64,000 bases of DNA from positions 555,411 through 619,410 of the forward strand of contig WELB01000018.1 in assembly GCA_009602725.1 (NCBI GenBank). Direction: 5' to 3'. A program made the position numbers and the translations under genes. The DNA is from Spirogloea muscicola. Its lineage: Eukaryota > Streptophyta > Zygnematophyceae > Spirogloeales > Spirogloeaceae. The notes beneath the pieces were generated by a model, which was not told the origin of the DNA, did no database searches, and was given only the letters and a program-made list of their open reading frames with translations. Positions 26,735 to 36,700 of this stretch are shown in pieces (position 1 is the first letter of the stretch; the number at the start of each line of letters is the position of its first letter).

Positions 26735-28370
26735 TCAGGATATTGGTGGCTTGAGATCTCGTGGCGTACATGCTGGCAAACAATGACCCGATAGGAAGAG
26801 TGTCCTCGTCAGCTTCTTGTCTTCTGGCACAAGTTTATTTAAGTAACATGTGCGAGCCTCCCGGTACCAACATACCCCATAGGTAACTGAGCCTGCAACT
26901 ATTATACCATATGCTGGAATAACACCAATGACGCAGCTAGTCAACACAAGCTTGAACAACCCTGCGCCTGTCCACCAAATAGTACCAAATTCCGAGGCAC
27001 CACCAATTGTGGCTACAGCTGTCGTGCGCAACGTGGCCTTCACAAGAGTATGACAAAATTTTGCAATCAGGTCAACATGTGTTCTTTGAGTAGCCCAGGT
27101 GTAAGCATCTTCTAATAACATTCTACTTCAGCATGCAGTATGAACGAACAGGAGTCAATTGCCTGTCTGATCCACCAAAAGTAAAACTCGGAAGTTCTAC
27201 AGGGAGATATGTCTATCATGCCCTTATGTCTTCACATAAATGCAGACACAACATAATCAATTTGGGCTTTGCAACCAGGGAAGCAGTCTTGGACCTACCT
27301 TCACTGCATTAGTTTCAAAAAGCTGCCATCCTACATTCATAACCCTCCCCTTTGGTACACCAGACTCGTCCACGTCACAGACTATTCCCTTCATCTTTAT
27401 GTAAGGCCGTTTATACAGGTCAGTGCTGCCGCATATAACAAAGCGATTAATGTTTTCTGGCATCACAACTTCGCCTTCATCAGAGGTAGGAAGAACAGCG
27501 TGGCGAAAGTAGACAACCTCCCTATCGTGTGGCAGCGCTTTGGCTTTGCCCATTGCCACGACCATTTCAATTGCATCTGGTAACGTCCTGAATCACATGA
27601 CAAAAATTGTCATCCACTTCCTAAAATGTCTGCAAAGGCAAGCCTTATATGGAACAGCCGCACTGAAGCTCGAAATGCTGGACTGTGTTGCTGCACATGT
27701 CTTCACAAAGAGCATAGAAGCAGCACAGGGCTGCTCGATTGAGTACTTTCCTAAGATTCTGGACTGTAACATTGCACTCCATTGTATTGCTGGACTGCAA
27801 CATGTGATAGTGGCAGTGTGCTGTTGAGGAGATTTTGCAACTTCCTTAGCTAAGTGATGTCTTTTCTCTTCGTCTGTCAAGGCTTCGCAGCACATAAAGT
27901 ATGCATCTTCATTGAATGGGATGAAAATGCCGTGCTTGTCACCCGGCAAATCCTTCAGGAAACCACGTGCTAATCTGGGAGTATCACGAGCTGCATCACT
28001 CGACATGCTCGCCTCTGCAACTGCAGCCACCCGTGTGTTCCAAATGTTTTTAGCAACTCCACTCGCAAGGCTCGGAGCACAGCTTTGCAGCATTCGCCAA
28101 GCCATGGCGTCCAGGTTGTGTGCCCTGTACATAGGCATGCAGAGCAAGCCCTTAGGTCTCTTGAAAGAGCAGTTCGGGTAGTCAAATACGAAATGCTAAG
28201 GGAGTGGCACTTTTTGTTAAGCCATCGCACATATTGCGCAACAAAGAGTACTAAGTTTGCACCAGCCATTGACGAGATAGGATGTTTGATGTCGAGGCCC
28301 AGTATACGAGCTTGAGGCAGAGCCTCAGTTTCAGATTGATTCTTACTCGGCTGGAATCTCAACAATTCGC
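26735..28370 (-). CDS. Unrecognised multi-exon gene with a C-terminal membrane segment
   Basis: Four coding blocks on the minus strand look like exons of one gene: about 28240-28370 (ILGLDIKHPISSMAGANLVL), about 27840-28130 (RMLQSCAPSLASGVAKNIWN through GIFIPFNEDAYFMCCEAL), 27299-27587 (EMVVAMGKAKALPHDREVVY through ENINRFVICGSTDLYKRPYI, acceptor CAG at its start and GTAGGT at its end), and about 26740-27120 (LRTTAVATIGGASEFGTIWW, then two hydrophobic stretches including GVIPAYGIIVAGSVTYGV). I do not recognise the family. Residue composition and conserved-looking blocks argue that it is coding. Start codon, several splice sites and the stop are uncertain. A protein of roughly 330-400 residues anchored near its C-terminus is inferred. 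Confidence 0.45.
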
Positions 28371-28684
28371 GCAGTCAGACGCCATTCCAGCTGCACCCTT
28401 AAGCATCGGGCATGCCATCTTCCTTACCTACACTGCAGCTGCTAAGCGGGGCAGGCCCAGGTTGGCAGGCCGGAGAAGATCGTCCGTGTGACCATCCCCT
28501 GAGTCTCATATCAAGAGCCTGTGGAGGCCCGATTCAGCAGCTCTAGCGTTTGACAAAGCTAGAGCACTACAGGCAGAGCTCTACTGATGACTCCAGCGGG
28601 AGTGGCCGGTCACCCCTGTGATAAGCATGCAGCGATTTGAGAAGGTGGTGAACAGGGCTGTGTGCAGTTGAGCCGGTACAAGAG

Positions 28685-28735
28685 AGGGGGCGCGTGGTGC
28701 GCCTGAGGGGAAAGGGAGGCCAGATCAAGCCATGA
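28685..28735 (+). repeat. GCGCG-GGGAGGCC dispersed repeat
   Basis: GGGGCGCGTGGTGCGCCTGA then GGGAAAGGGAGGCCAGATCA. Other copies: 29055-29100, 30953-31008, 34780-34815, 57192-57240 on plus; 52480-52515 and 56835-56875 on minus. Confidence 0.75.
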
Positions 28736-29054
28736 CAGGAAACGGAGGTGTCACTGGCAAGTCACGTACCAGAGGAGGGGTGGCAAGCCATGGACAGGCG
28801 CGCGAGGGGAGCGCTGTCGGGGCGGGGCCGCGGGGCGGGACGGCGCCAGCGGCCAGGCAGGCGGGAGAAGAGGGGGGGGCCGGAGCCCCAGAATGGTTAT
28901 GCAGGCGGGGGGAGGGGGGGCTCTTTCGTGCTTTCGTGCGGCTTGGCGGTCAACGGGAAGTGAGGGTCAAGGGGGGCGGATAGCGGTGGCGGCCACGGGT
29001 GGCGGGCCACCGCCCGCCACCGCTGAAGATAGAAGAGGGAAGAGAGAGAGAGAG

Positions 29055-29100
29055 CGAAGGCGCGCGGGGCGCATGAATTGAAAGGGAGGCCAATTCAAGC
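29055..29100 (+). repeat. GCGCG-GGGAGGCC dispersed repeat
   Basis: GGCGCGCGGGGCGCATGAAT then TGAAAGGGAGGCCAATTCAA. Confidence 0.75.
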
Positions 29101-29184
29101 CAATACATTGTTCAGGCAGAGTCGAGTGCAGACTAAACAATGCTACATAATACGGAGACCTAATCTAAGGTACCTAAGATGACA

Positions 29185-29300
29185 TTAGTACCCACGGGTG
29201 AGCACAAACAAATCTGACAAGCTAACTTGGGGAGCTGGAGCGCCGCCACGAAAGCCGGAGGCCTGACTGAAGAGGGAAAAAGCAGGAGAAAGAAAAGTGG
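29185..29300 (-). mobile_element. Retroelement 3' end fossil
   Basis: Read on the minus strand, a frame ends SLSDLFVLTRGY-stop, preceded by SGFRGGAPAPQV, the same pattern as the minus copies at 31060 and 35160. Confidence 0.55.
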
Positions 29301-29762
29301 CATCTCCCAATGAAGAAAAAGCAGGGAAGGTGGCGGCGGGCCGCCACCGCCATCGGCCCGCCGCGATGCCCACCTCCAGCCGGGCGGTCAGCCAAGTTGT
29401 CGCCCTGTGCTGGACACGTCTTGCTGCAGAGGTGGTTAACCTAAACCGTCCCTAATCCGTACAACCGTGGGCAGTGTCCGAGGGCTTCGATGACAATTTC
29501 CGACGTCACCTGCGGCTGGTGGCGCCAACGCTGGCAAATCAACAGGTTCACCTCTCCGGCGGCGAGATTGTCCAGGGCGAATCTTCTACGTAGGGACTTC
29601 CTGCCCCAATTGCAGGCAGTTTGTCGGGCACTGCAAGTCATACTTGTATACCACGCTCTGACTGCCTTACCCCCAGCTTCACACTCAAACCATTGTGGGG
29701 GACAGCAACGAAGGATCCACGCCGAATCCTGATGGGCGACTGCAACTGCGATGGACCCTCAC

Positions 29763-29975
29763 TAGGTGGCAAATCTGCCAGGCTTCAATGCTGCCGGCTC
29801 CTTCGCCCAGGTATTTCGTATGAGGCTGGCGGTCTCGTCTCAGCGCTCTTTGGCTCACGCGGTCCACATGCACGCTGGACGCGCTATGGCTGCTGCCTCA
29901 GGGTCTCGAAGGAGTGCCGCTTTCCCTGCTCCGAGTTATTCTGATTTGCTGTTGCTCACTCGTGGATACTGAGTA
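29763..29975 (+). mobile_element. Retroelement 3' end fossil
   Basis: Frame with FNAAGSFAQVFRMRLAVSSQ and HAVHMHAGRAMAAASGSR, ending YSDLLLLTRGY-stop at 29972. Closest to the copies at 35800-36070 and 55930-56200. Confidence 0.6.
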
Positions 29976-30004
29976 TCGATCTGCATCACAATGTGTCTTG
30001 GTGT

Positions 30005-30110
30005 GTAGTTTTGTCTTTCCGGGCACCGTTTTGTGGCCTTTGAGGCCTGCGGACATTGTCCATTGTTTTTTGGGCTGGCTCTGCTAGCCCATCTTCTCTC
30101 AGGGCGCGCC
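30005..30110 (+). repeat. Dispersed hairpin repeat
   Basis: GTGTGTAGTTTTGTCTTTCC, then ACATTGTCCATTGTTTTTTG, GGCTGGCTCTGCTAGCCCAT. It stands directly behind a retroelement end. Confidence 0.75.
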
Positions 30111-30329
30111 GTTCTCTCTCAATATGGTGTAACAGTTACTATAACCACATCTTGTTCTCCGTACGCTGCCACCCGCTGCCGACGCTGCCTTCACCGACAC
30201 GTGGCGGACGCTCAACAGTCGTGAATGAGGTCATTGCGAAATGCATTGAATTGCGTTGAATCAGGTCATTGAAATAACTGCGCCCAAAAGAAGGAAGGAA
30301 GAAGTAGCATTTCTTCCACGTTTCTCCGG

Positions 30330-30480
30330 GCTCCTTTGGACTTACGCATTCATTGTTGGCTGGCTTTTCCGAGCCCTTGCCCCCTTGGGAACAGCTGCTT
30401 CTTCCAGAGGGGCGATGGCTGTGAAAGGCCAGCCCAATAAATACGTTAATGAGGTCTGAAGGTGCCAGAAGTGCGCAAAG
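30330..30480. repeat. Dispersed hairpin repeat, both arms present
   Basis: Left arm TTGGCTGGCTTTTCCGAGCC, right arm GGGCGATGGCTGTGAAAGGC then CAGCCCAATAAATACG, with a loop of about 35 bases between; together they can fold back on themselves. Confidence 0.75.
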
Positions 30481-30709
30481 CCCAAAAGCGAGGACCCGTA
30501 TAGGAAGAAGAGTACTCACTGAGCTCGGAGGCTCTATGACTATGCTTCACAACCTGCGATGTGGCTGCAGAAGAGCATCCTACTGACCCTACTGACCATT
30601 GACGCAGCTTGGTCGACGTCTGGGGCGCCAAGCGCGCTCGCCGGGGCTCTCCCTATGAGAGGGGCTCTTTCCCAATAGCCAACAGTCTCGCAGGCAGATC
30701 TTATTGATT

Positions 30710-30810
30710 CCTTTCATTGCGCTTTCCGGCACCTTCAGACCTGTCCATTTCTTTTGGGCTGGTCTCTCACAGCCATCAAACGTCTGCTTCTTTTGGGCTG
30801 GCCTTTTACA
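30710..30810 (+). repeat. Dispersed hairpin repeat with doubled core
   Basis: CCTGTCCATTTCTTTTGGGC, CTCTCACAGCCATC, and a second TTCTTTTGGGCTGGCCTTTT shortly after. Confidence 0.7.
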
Positions 30811-30952
30811 GCAGCACACACAAAGCAGACGAAGTGTTGAGACTGAAGTTGCTTAATTCCAGATCACGCCGTACTGTCACACAACGAAGGCGCAATCAAA
30901 TGATACGGCACAATGGTGATGGAGGCCAACCTGGATGCATGGGTGTGACAGA

Positions 30953-31008
30953 AAGGCGCGCGGTGCGCGCATGAGAATGAAAGGGAGGCTAAGTCGAGCC
31001 TCACAAAG
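30953..31008 (+). repeat. GCGCG-GGGAGGCC dispersed repeat
   Basis: GGCGCGCGGTGCGCGCATGA then AATGAAAGGGAGGCTAAGTC. Confidence 0.75.
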
Positions 31009-31059
31009 TCCTGGTAACGGGGCAATAAGCTGGCTAAGGGGTTCCCTCGTAAACCCACG

Positions 31060-31275
31060 AGTTAGCACAGAAATATCCGACAAGCTAAGCTGAGGAGCCA
31101 GAGCACCACCACGCAAGCCATGCGCCTGGCCTAGTGCGCGCTCAGCACGCTGGTGTGTCGCGAGTGCCTAGGAGCGCTGTGTACTTAACGGAAGCTGCAC
31201 ACCATAGCAAGCATTTACTGCTTGCGGGACACTAGAATGCCCTAAGCTACCCGCCCGACTACGTCGGCGGGCATC
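31060..31275 (-). mobile_element. Retroelement 3' end fossil without the 67-base tail unit
   Basis: Minus-strand copy matching 35160-35475. At 31142-31147 the sequence runs straight through CAGCACGCTGGTG, where the 35-kb copy carries an extra 67 bases. This is the empty site for that insertion. Confidence 0.65.
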
Positions 31276-32470
31276 GACAGAACGAAGGAGCAACTGGGAA
31301 TCGTGGCTGTCACTTGTGCTAGACGGCCCCCATGCAAGGCGTGTCGAAGCTGGCCTTCACCCCTGGCGGGGGGCTTGTCGTGCAATACGTGGCGGTGGCT
31401 TATTGATGTTTACCTGTCCAAGATTGCTGACCTAGCTGGACGCATAGCTCGAGCTGTTATACTTCTGAACCGAAAATGATGTCAAAGATGGGGACCTTCT
31501 CCAACCCATGTCAAGGTTGAACGCTCGCGTTGTGATCGTGTGTACAATGACGGCGGAACAACGACAAGGGCCAGGACCCACGCATGACGCCTACCTCCAC
31601 TTTTATCTTCTGAGCCGCAACGAAGTAAACCAATCAGAAAGAGCACCTTGACCCCCAACAAGGACCGTGTAATGGGGCGCTAAAAAAGGGGTTGTGTGTT
31701 TCAGCGCTTTTCGTCCTTTTTTCATTCTCTCTGTTTCGAGAGCAGAGCTCATTCAAAGGAGGCGAGGACTGTGAAAAGCAAGCCTGAATTAAGTTGAAAG
31801 GTCCAGAGGGGCCTGAAGTTGCTGAAACACACTATTATGCAAGTACCATGTAGGATAAGCACCTAGTAACCTCTAGTTAGCAGCCGAAGTCAGATAGACT
31901 AGCCGCCGGAAAGCAGTCCCCTTGACGAAAGCCAGAGGCTGCAGAGAGAGCATCGAGCAGTTTTTTCTGGTCACTGGTGCAGAGCACTCTGCTTGTGTTG
32001 GCGAGGACCTTGTGCCGTGCAATGTGCACGGAGATTTGCTGCAGCGCCCAGAAGTTCGTCTTGTTCCCCTCCAGGAGGAACTCCCGGTGCTCAGTGCGCA
32101 TGTAGGTGTCGCTGCACGCCAGCTGCTCTGAAGGGCCCTACAGGGGGCTGCGGCATTGCAGAAGACTGGACTGCTTTGGACGAGCTCTTTTCCTTGTTGC
32201 TCAAGCTTGTCATGCCACAGGACGTCGATTGCCATATAATATTGATTGTCAGATGGACACAAATAAATCACCGACGGTATATCGCACGACAAGCTGCGGT
32301 TGGGTGCTCCTAATTTTCCGGCGCAGGCCTGCCAGGTGCCGACTCGTCGGCAAGCAGGCGGGTTGAGTCAGCAGGCAGCACCCCACTCTGCATTTCTGGC
32401 GGGCAGGGAAGGGTGCCGTGTCTACAACGAGCGCCTGGCCCGGTCAGCCTAGCGGGTTGACCCCCCGTCA
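31276..32470. other. Repeat-derived spacer without recognised gene
   Basis: A diverged minus hairpin repeat lies at 31755-31820 (GGCGAGGACTGTGAAAAGCA). Open frames at 31.9-32.3 kb are short and carry no motif I know. Confidence 0.45.
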
Positions 32471-32675
32471 TCAGAAAGCTGGTCGAGCGTTAGCTGGTAG
32501 CACACGAGCTTGTCGATTGTCGTCCCGGTATTCGGGCATCAATTAGCGACCTCTATGTGCTGACTCGTGGTTACTGAGCGGGTCAGCTTAGCAGCAGGTG
32601 ATGTACATTTGTCAATGTGCTTACCTTGTACTTGGCCTCACAGGCCCTCCATCTTTAATAAAATACTCCATTTCC
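32470..32675 (+). mobile_element. Retroelement 3' end fossil
   Basis: Contains GACCTCTATGTGCTGACTCG, then the GGGTCAGCTTAGCAGCAGGT block and the CAATGTGCTTACCTTGTACT tail, ending at CTTTAATAAAATACTCC. Confidence 0.6.
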
Positions 32676-32789
32676 CGTTGATACCCCGGAAACACTCAGA
32701 CGGCGTCCGCCACGTCGGGGCACGGTGAGAAGCCCGCCAGCCGGGTGGGCCAGAATTAAGAAAAAATATTGTGAGCCAGATTAATGAAG

Positions 32790-32850
32790 GAATCTTACTA
32801 TTAGCCAGCCCAAAGGAATGTACAAGTTCTGAAAAGGCCGGAAGGCGCCA
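32790..32850 (-). repeat. Dispersed hairpin repeat, partial
   Basis: TTAGCCAGCCCAAAGGAATG followed by a diverged AAGTTCTGAAAAGGCCGG flank. Confidence 0.65.
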
Positions 32851-33274
32851 AAACATGTGAGTACTCTCGTGACTACTTTCATGGATTTTGCGAGTGAATG
32901 CTCAATGAACTCTAGTCAGCAAGTGCACATCAGAATGACTAGAGGGCCGAAAAGCGTCGCCCTGTCAAAAGCCGGAGGCAGCGGCCAAGGTGCAGCCTAC
33001 CCGCCAGCAGGTGCACGGCAAAAGACAAGGACCGCTGCAGGAGAATGGCAAGGCGCTATGACAGAACACGTAGCCGCCGTGTATCCTGCCTCTGTCTTTG
33101 AAAGCGCACTGATTGTTTTGTACTTACTGCTCTACGATATGACCAACCCATCCAGACCTTTATTGCCATCACGCCTGGCGGTGGTCCTCGATTCGTACAA
33201 CTAGCTGCAAGTTAGTCCGACTTGCGGCTGCGGATTCGGGGTTACTTAGATCCTGTTCGCTGGAGCCACTTGCA

Positions 33275-33435
33275 TAGCTGTGTGGTCTTAGCCCCTTTTC
33301 GGCCCTTAAGTAATTGTCCACTTTTTGCGGGCTGGCTTCTTACAGCCCTCGCCTTCTTCGAAGGAGCCCCTATTTTTCCTTCAAAGGAAGGCGAAGGCTG
33401 TGAGAGGCCAGCCCAAAGGGAATAAACAAGGTCCG
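33275..33435. repeat. Dispersed hairpin repeat, complete foldback copy
   Basis: Best example of the family. Left arm: CATAGCTGTGTGGTCTTAGC, CGGCCCTTAAGTAATTGTCC, GGGCTGGCTTCTTACAGCCC, TCGCCTTCTTCGAAGGAGC. Right arm: AAGGCGAAGGCTGTGAGAGG, CCAGCCCAAAGGGAATAAAC, AAGGTCCGGAAAGGGCCGG. The arms are roughly 60-70 bases and pair imperfectly around a short loop. No reading frame; MITE-like in size. Confidence 0.8.
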
Positions 33436-33479
33436 GAAAGGGCCGGCATCAGTCAATGACGTGGTCGCAACATGGTCAT

Positions 33480-33915
33480 GATGGACACCTACGACCCTCA
33501 GAACTCCCGCAGCGATCATCTCCTACCGGCGGCCATCCCCACACATTCGGCTGCATGGGCCCCCGCTTTCACACCTTGCTGGAGAAGATTGCAAGCTTGG
33601 GATATGCACGTCGTGAGGATATGCTTCCAGCTCAGCTGGGCATGCCGGCAGCCTTCTTGTCGTTCTTGCGATGTCGAGTATCAGTTTGTCTGCAGCGAGC
33701 TCAGGCTCATGCATTGCATCAAAAAGCTGGTCGAGCCTTAGCTGGTAGCTCTAGAGGTTGTCGAGTGCTGTCCGGTATTCGGGCATCAGTTAGTGACCTC
33801 TATGTGCTGACTCGTGGTTACTGAGCGGGTCAGCTTAGCAGCAGGGTGACGTACATTTGTCAATGTGCTTACCTTGTACTTGGCCACACATGGCCCTCCA
33901 TCTCTTAATACACTC
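33480..33915 (+). mobile_element. Retroelement 3' end fossil with common tail
   Basis: Frame ending at 33824 with FGCMGPRFHTLLEKIASLGY and SVCLQRAQAHALHQKAGRAL, then SDLYVLTRGY-stop and the full tail with CAATGTGCTTACC. Closely related to the copy at 22609. Confidence 0.65.
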
Positions 33916-34780
33916 TCCTTTCCTTCTCAGAACTTGGTCCCAACTGCTGAGGAGGCCGGGCACGCGGTCGCCAAGAATGCAGTCGCCAAGGAGAACAAGT
34001 CTGCGGACCATCACACAGGAAGCAGGTCTGTCGTTTCTTCTGATCTCGACTTTTCAGATGTGTCGAACAATCTTGAAGGCGCATTGAGAATTGACTGCAT
34101 CCTCGCCTCCAAGGGGCTGCTTCAGGTCAACAACTCCGTGATATCATCAACCGTGATATCATCAACCAGGACTGGAGGCCTTCAGGTTGGTCTTCTAGGG
34201 TGGTGACGGCTGGGCGCGCCCATGCCGATCAATCTGACGCCCAGTTTGCACCACTTTCACATGAATCACGACCTTTCATCACCGTCCTTTTGGGTCAGCC
34301 TATCTACGACCATTGCACCCTCTTGAGAGCTTCTTGCCTTCTGCAGTTTTGGGCTGGCCTCACACAGCCATTGCCTCATCATAGTGGAAGCTTCTTTTCC
34401 TGCAGCTAACAATGAGCAGCCGCTTCTCGTATTGTGCAAAGAGATCCCTATCATTGGCCCATCGGCTCCTGTGGCTGTGCTTTGGCTCTCAACTCAGCCT
34501 GTCCGGTTATACGTGCTCACTCGTGAGTACTGCAGCCAGCTACGGCCGTGCCCTCCTTCCCTAAACCCTAAGTCCCTCTTAGTCAGAAACTCCTGCAGCT
34601 TCGGCCTTGCCTTGGCAACTCTTGACCAGCTTATTTATGCTTTGTGTAGCCCCATTCTGTGCGCTTTCCGCCTTGTTCTGCAAGAACAGAAAGATTGCCT
34701 CCCTCATTTCACAGGCAGCGCGCGCCTCCTTATCCTATGCCTGATCAGAAAACTAATCTTCTAGTCCTGCATGGGAAGGA
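33916..34780. other. Repeat-derived spacer
   Basis: Contains a 15-base tandem duplication GTGATATCATCAACC (about 34138-34168), a hairpin repeat core at 34310-34395 (TTTTGGGCTGGCCTCACACA) and a weak retroelement end at about 34470-34545 (ACTCAGCCTGTCCGGTTATA). No gene recognised. Confidence 0.5.
34310..34395 (+). repeat. Dispersed hairpin repeat, core only
   Basis: TTTTGGGCTGGCCTCACACA followed by GCCATTGCCTCATC, very like the copy at 53780-53865. Confidence 0.7.
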
Positions 34781-34815
34781 AGGCGCGCGGTGCGCATGAA
34801 ATTGGAAGGGAGGAA
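34780..34815 (+). repeat. GCGCG-GGGAGGCC dispersed repeat
   Basis: GGCGCGCGGTGCGCATGAAA then TTGGAAGGGAGGAAAC. Confidence 0.75.
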
Positions 34816-34934
34816 ACTTCGTGCTATTGATGCTGCCTCTGGGTCTCGTTGCGGTGCCTCTTTTCCAGCTGCAAATTACTCCGACTCGCTGATGCCAACC
34901 CGGGTTACTAAGCTCCCTCCCGCTATCGTCTCGT

Positions 34935-35035
34935 GCATAGCTGTGTGGTTTAAGCGCCTTTCGGCTTTCGGCTCTTTGGACCTCGTCCATTTTTTTTGGG
35001 CTGGCCTTTCTCAGCCACCTTTTACATTGGGCGCG
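34935..35035 (+). repeat. Dispersed hairpin repeat
   Basis: CATAGCTGTGTGGTTTAAGC, GGACCTCGTCCATTTTTTTT, GGGCTGGCCTTTCTCAGCCA. Confidence 0.8.
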
Positions 35036-35159
35036 CTTTCTACTTTAACTCGAGCCTTACAAACGTCCTGGTAACAGGGCGATGATCCCTGTTACCATTG
35101 GGCGAGCAATTTCATTCAATGAGCTGGCTAAGGAGAGGAAGTGCTCGCCCATAGAGCTG

Positions 35160-35475
35160 GCTAAGGGGACACTGATATCCTCGAGTGAGCACATACCTAT
35201 CTGACAAGCTAAGCTGAGGAGCCAGACCACCACCACGGAAGCCGTTAGCCTGGCCTGATGCACGCCCAGCACGCAATGTGCTTACCTTTGTATTTGGCCT
35301 CACAGGCCCCTCAGCTCTTAAAAAGAGAAACACACTCCTCGCTGGTGCATCGCGAGTGCCTCGGAGCGCTGCAGACTCAATGAAAGCCGCATTCTATAGC
35401 AAGCAACAATGGCTTGCTTGACGCTAGGAAAGCCCTGAGCTACCCGCTCAACAACGTAGGCGGGCATCGACATGT
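35160..35475 (-). mobile_element. Retroelement 3' end fossil carrying an inserted tail unit
   Basis: Minus-strand copy of the same family (pattern MRLSLSLQRSEALAMHQR; end SLSDRYVLTRGY). It is split by the 67-base unit at 35274-35340. Confidence 0.65.
35274..35340 (+). mobile_element. Solo 3'-tail unit inserted in another element
   Basis: 67 bases from CAATGTGCTTACCTTTG to CACACTCCTC, in plus orientation, between CAGCACG and GCTGGTG. The related copy at 31141-31152 has CAGCACGCTGGTG without interruption, so this is a clean insertion. Confidence 0.75.
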
Positions 35476-35590
35476 TGTGGGAAGGGTGCCGCGGCCAGGT
35501 GCCCCGAGCACCAGCCTGGTGCGGCTCGCGGAAGCAAGCGCGGCCAGATTGACTGGTGGTGGAAACGGCGGCGGCGACCAAACCCCGATG
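35475..35590. repeat. Repeat shared with 36595-36700
   Basis: Both places contain GGCCAGGTGCCCCGAGCACC followed by AGCCTGGTGCGGCTCGCGGA. The block includes self-complementary GGTGCCC and GCACCAG/CTGGTGC pieces. On the minus strand it precedes the retroelement frame and may be part of the same element. Confidence 0.7.
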
Positions 35591-35634
35591 AGGTCTGTTT
35601 GCAGCGTGCTCAGGCTAATGCCTTGCACTAGAAT

Positions 35635-35705
35635 GGACTATTGTCCATTCTTTTTGGGCTGGCTTTGCCAGCTGCTCTTCTCTATGGGCGAGCACTTCTC
35701 TTGCA
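35635..35705 (+). repeat. Dispersed hairpin repeat
   Basis: TTGTCCATTCTTTTTGGGCT, GGCTTTGCCAGCTGCTCTTC, TATGGGCGAGCACTT. Confidence 0.8.
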
Positions 35706-35799
35706 CTAGGAAGCTAGACGAGCTCTCTAGTGCAAGAGAGGACCAACCGGTGGGCGACGATTTGTTTCCCTTGCAGTCGACGTACACGGGGCCTTTGGC

Positions 35800-36070
35800 G
35801 CAAAGTGGCTCGACTTGCTTCACCGCCTTGCGCAGCAGGCCGCGGCCCGCCGCCACGGGCAGCAGGGCGAGCAGCCCGGCTTCAATGTCGCCGGGTCCCT
35901 CGCGCAGGTCTTCCGCATGCGGTTGGCCGTCTCGCTTCAGCGGTCCCTTGCGTTCGCAGTCCACTTGCGCGCAGGCCGAGCTTTGGCGGCGGCCTCCGGC
36001 TTCCGTCAGGGCGACGTCTTTCCCCCGGCTAGCTACTCCGACTTGCATCTCCTGCCTAGATGTTACTGAG
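35800..36070 (+). mobile_element. Retroelement 3' end fossil
   Basis: Frame with FNVAGSLAQVFRMRLAVSLQ and AVHLRAGRALAAASGFRQGD, ending SDLHLLPRCY-stop at 36069. Confidence 0.6.
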
Positions 36071-36134
36071 CGTCCTCTGGCTGATGTCTTCGTCCTAGTC
36101 CAAAGGCATGGACTGTAGTGTAGCTCCAGAAAGT

Positions 36135-36225
36135 GCGCGCCCATAGAGAAAGGGGGCCAGCAAAGCCAGCCCAGAAAGGATGGACAATGTCAAAAGCCGG
36201 AAAAAACAAAAAACACACAGCTAGG
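36135..36225 (-). repeat. Dispersed hairpin repeat
   Basis: GCGCCCATAGAGAAAGGGGG, GCAAAGCCAGCCCAGAAAGG, ATGGACAATGTCAAAAGCCG, then AACACACAGCTAGGC. Confidence 0.8.
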
Positions 36226-36369
36226 CAGCGAGAGAATAAGACACGACGAAATCACAGGAAGCTCAATACCCCCGGGTGAGCAACATCAAGTCGGAGTAGC
36301 TCGACGCAGCCAGTTGGTGGTAGAAGAAAGAAAGAAAGAAGTAGAAGGGCTTCGTATCTGACATCTAGT

Positions 36370-36515
36370 ATTCAGGCATCGATTAGCGACCTTTGTGTTT
36401 TGACCCATGGCTACTGAGCGGGTCAATCTGCTGTCGGTTATGTACGTCATTAAGATGTGCTTGCCTTTGTACCTGGCCATTTGGCCTTCGTTTGTTTCAA
36501 ATACACGAACATTCT
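36370..36515 (+). mobile_element. Retroelement 3' end fossil, diverged
   Basis: CATCGATTAGCGACCTTTGT, CTACTGAGCGGGTCAA, then the tail ATGTGCTTGCCTTTGTACCT ending ATACACGAACATTC. Confidence 0.55.
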
Positions 36516-36594
36516 ATTTGCCTTGTTCTGCATGAACAGCCATACTAGCTAGGTCTGGCCTCCCTCATTGAATGCTCAGCGCGCGACCCCTGAT

Positions 36595-36700
36595 CCACGA
36601 TGGTGAGGGCACCGGGCCAGGTGCCCCGAGCACCAGCCTGGTGCGGCTCGCGGAAGCGGCGGCGGCGATCAAACCCCGGCGAGCCCCCACCATTGTTAAT
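36595..36700. repeat. Repeat shared with 35475-35590
   Basis: GGGCCAGGTGCCCCGAGCAC and CAGCCTGGTGCGGCTCGCGG, followed by GGCGGCGGCGATCAAACCCC. Confidence 0.7.

Larger units (their letters stand above)
28490..29180. other. GC-rich spacer with two copies of the GCGCG repeat
   Basis: Copies of the GC-rich dispersed repeat sit at 28685-28735 and 29055-29100. Between them is a palindromic GGTGGCGGGCCACCGCCC stretch (about 28996-29020). No gene recognised. Confidence 0.5.
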
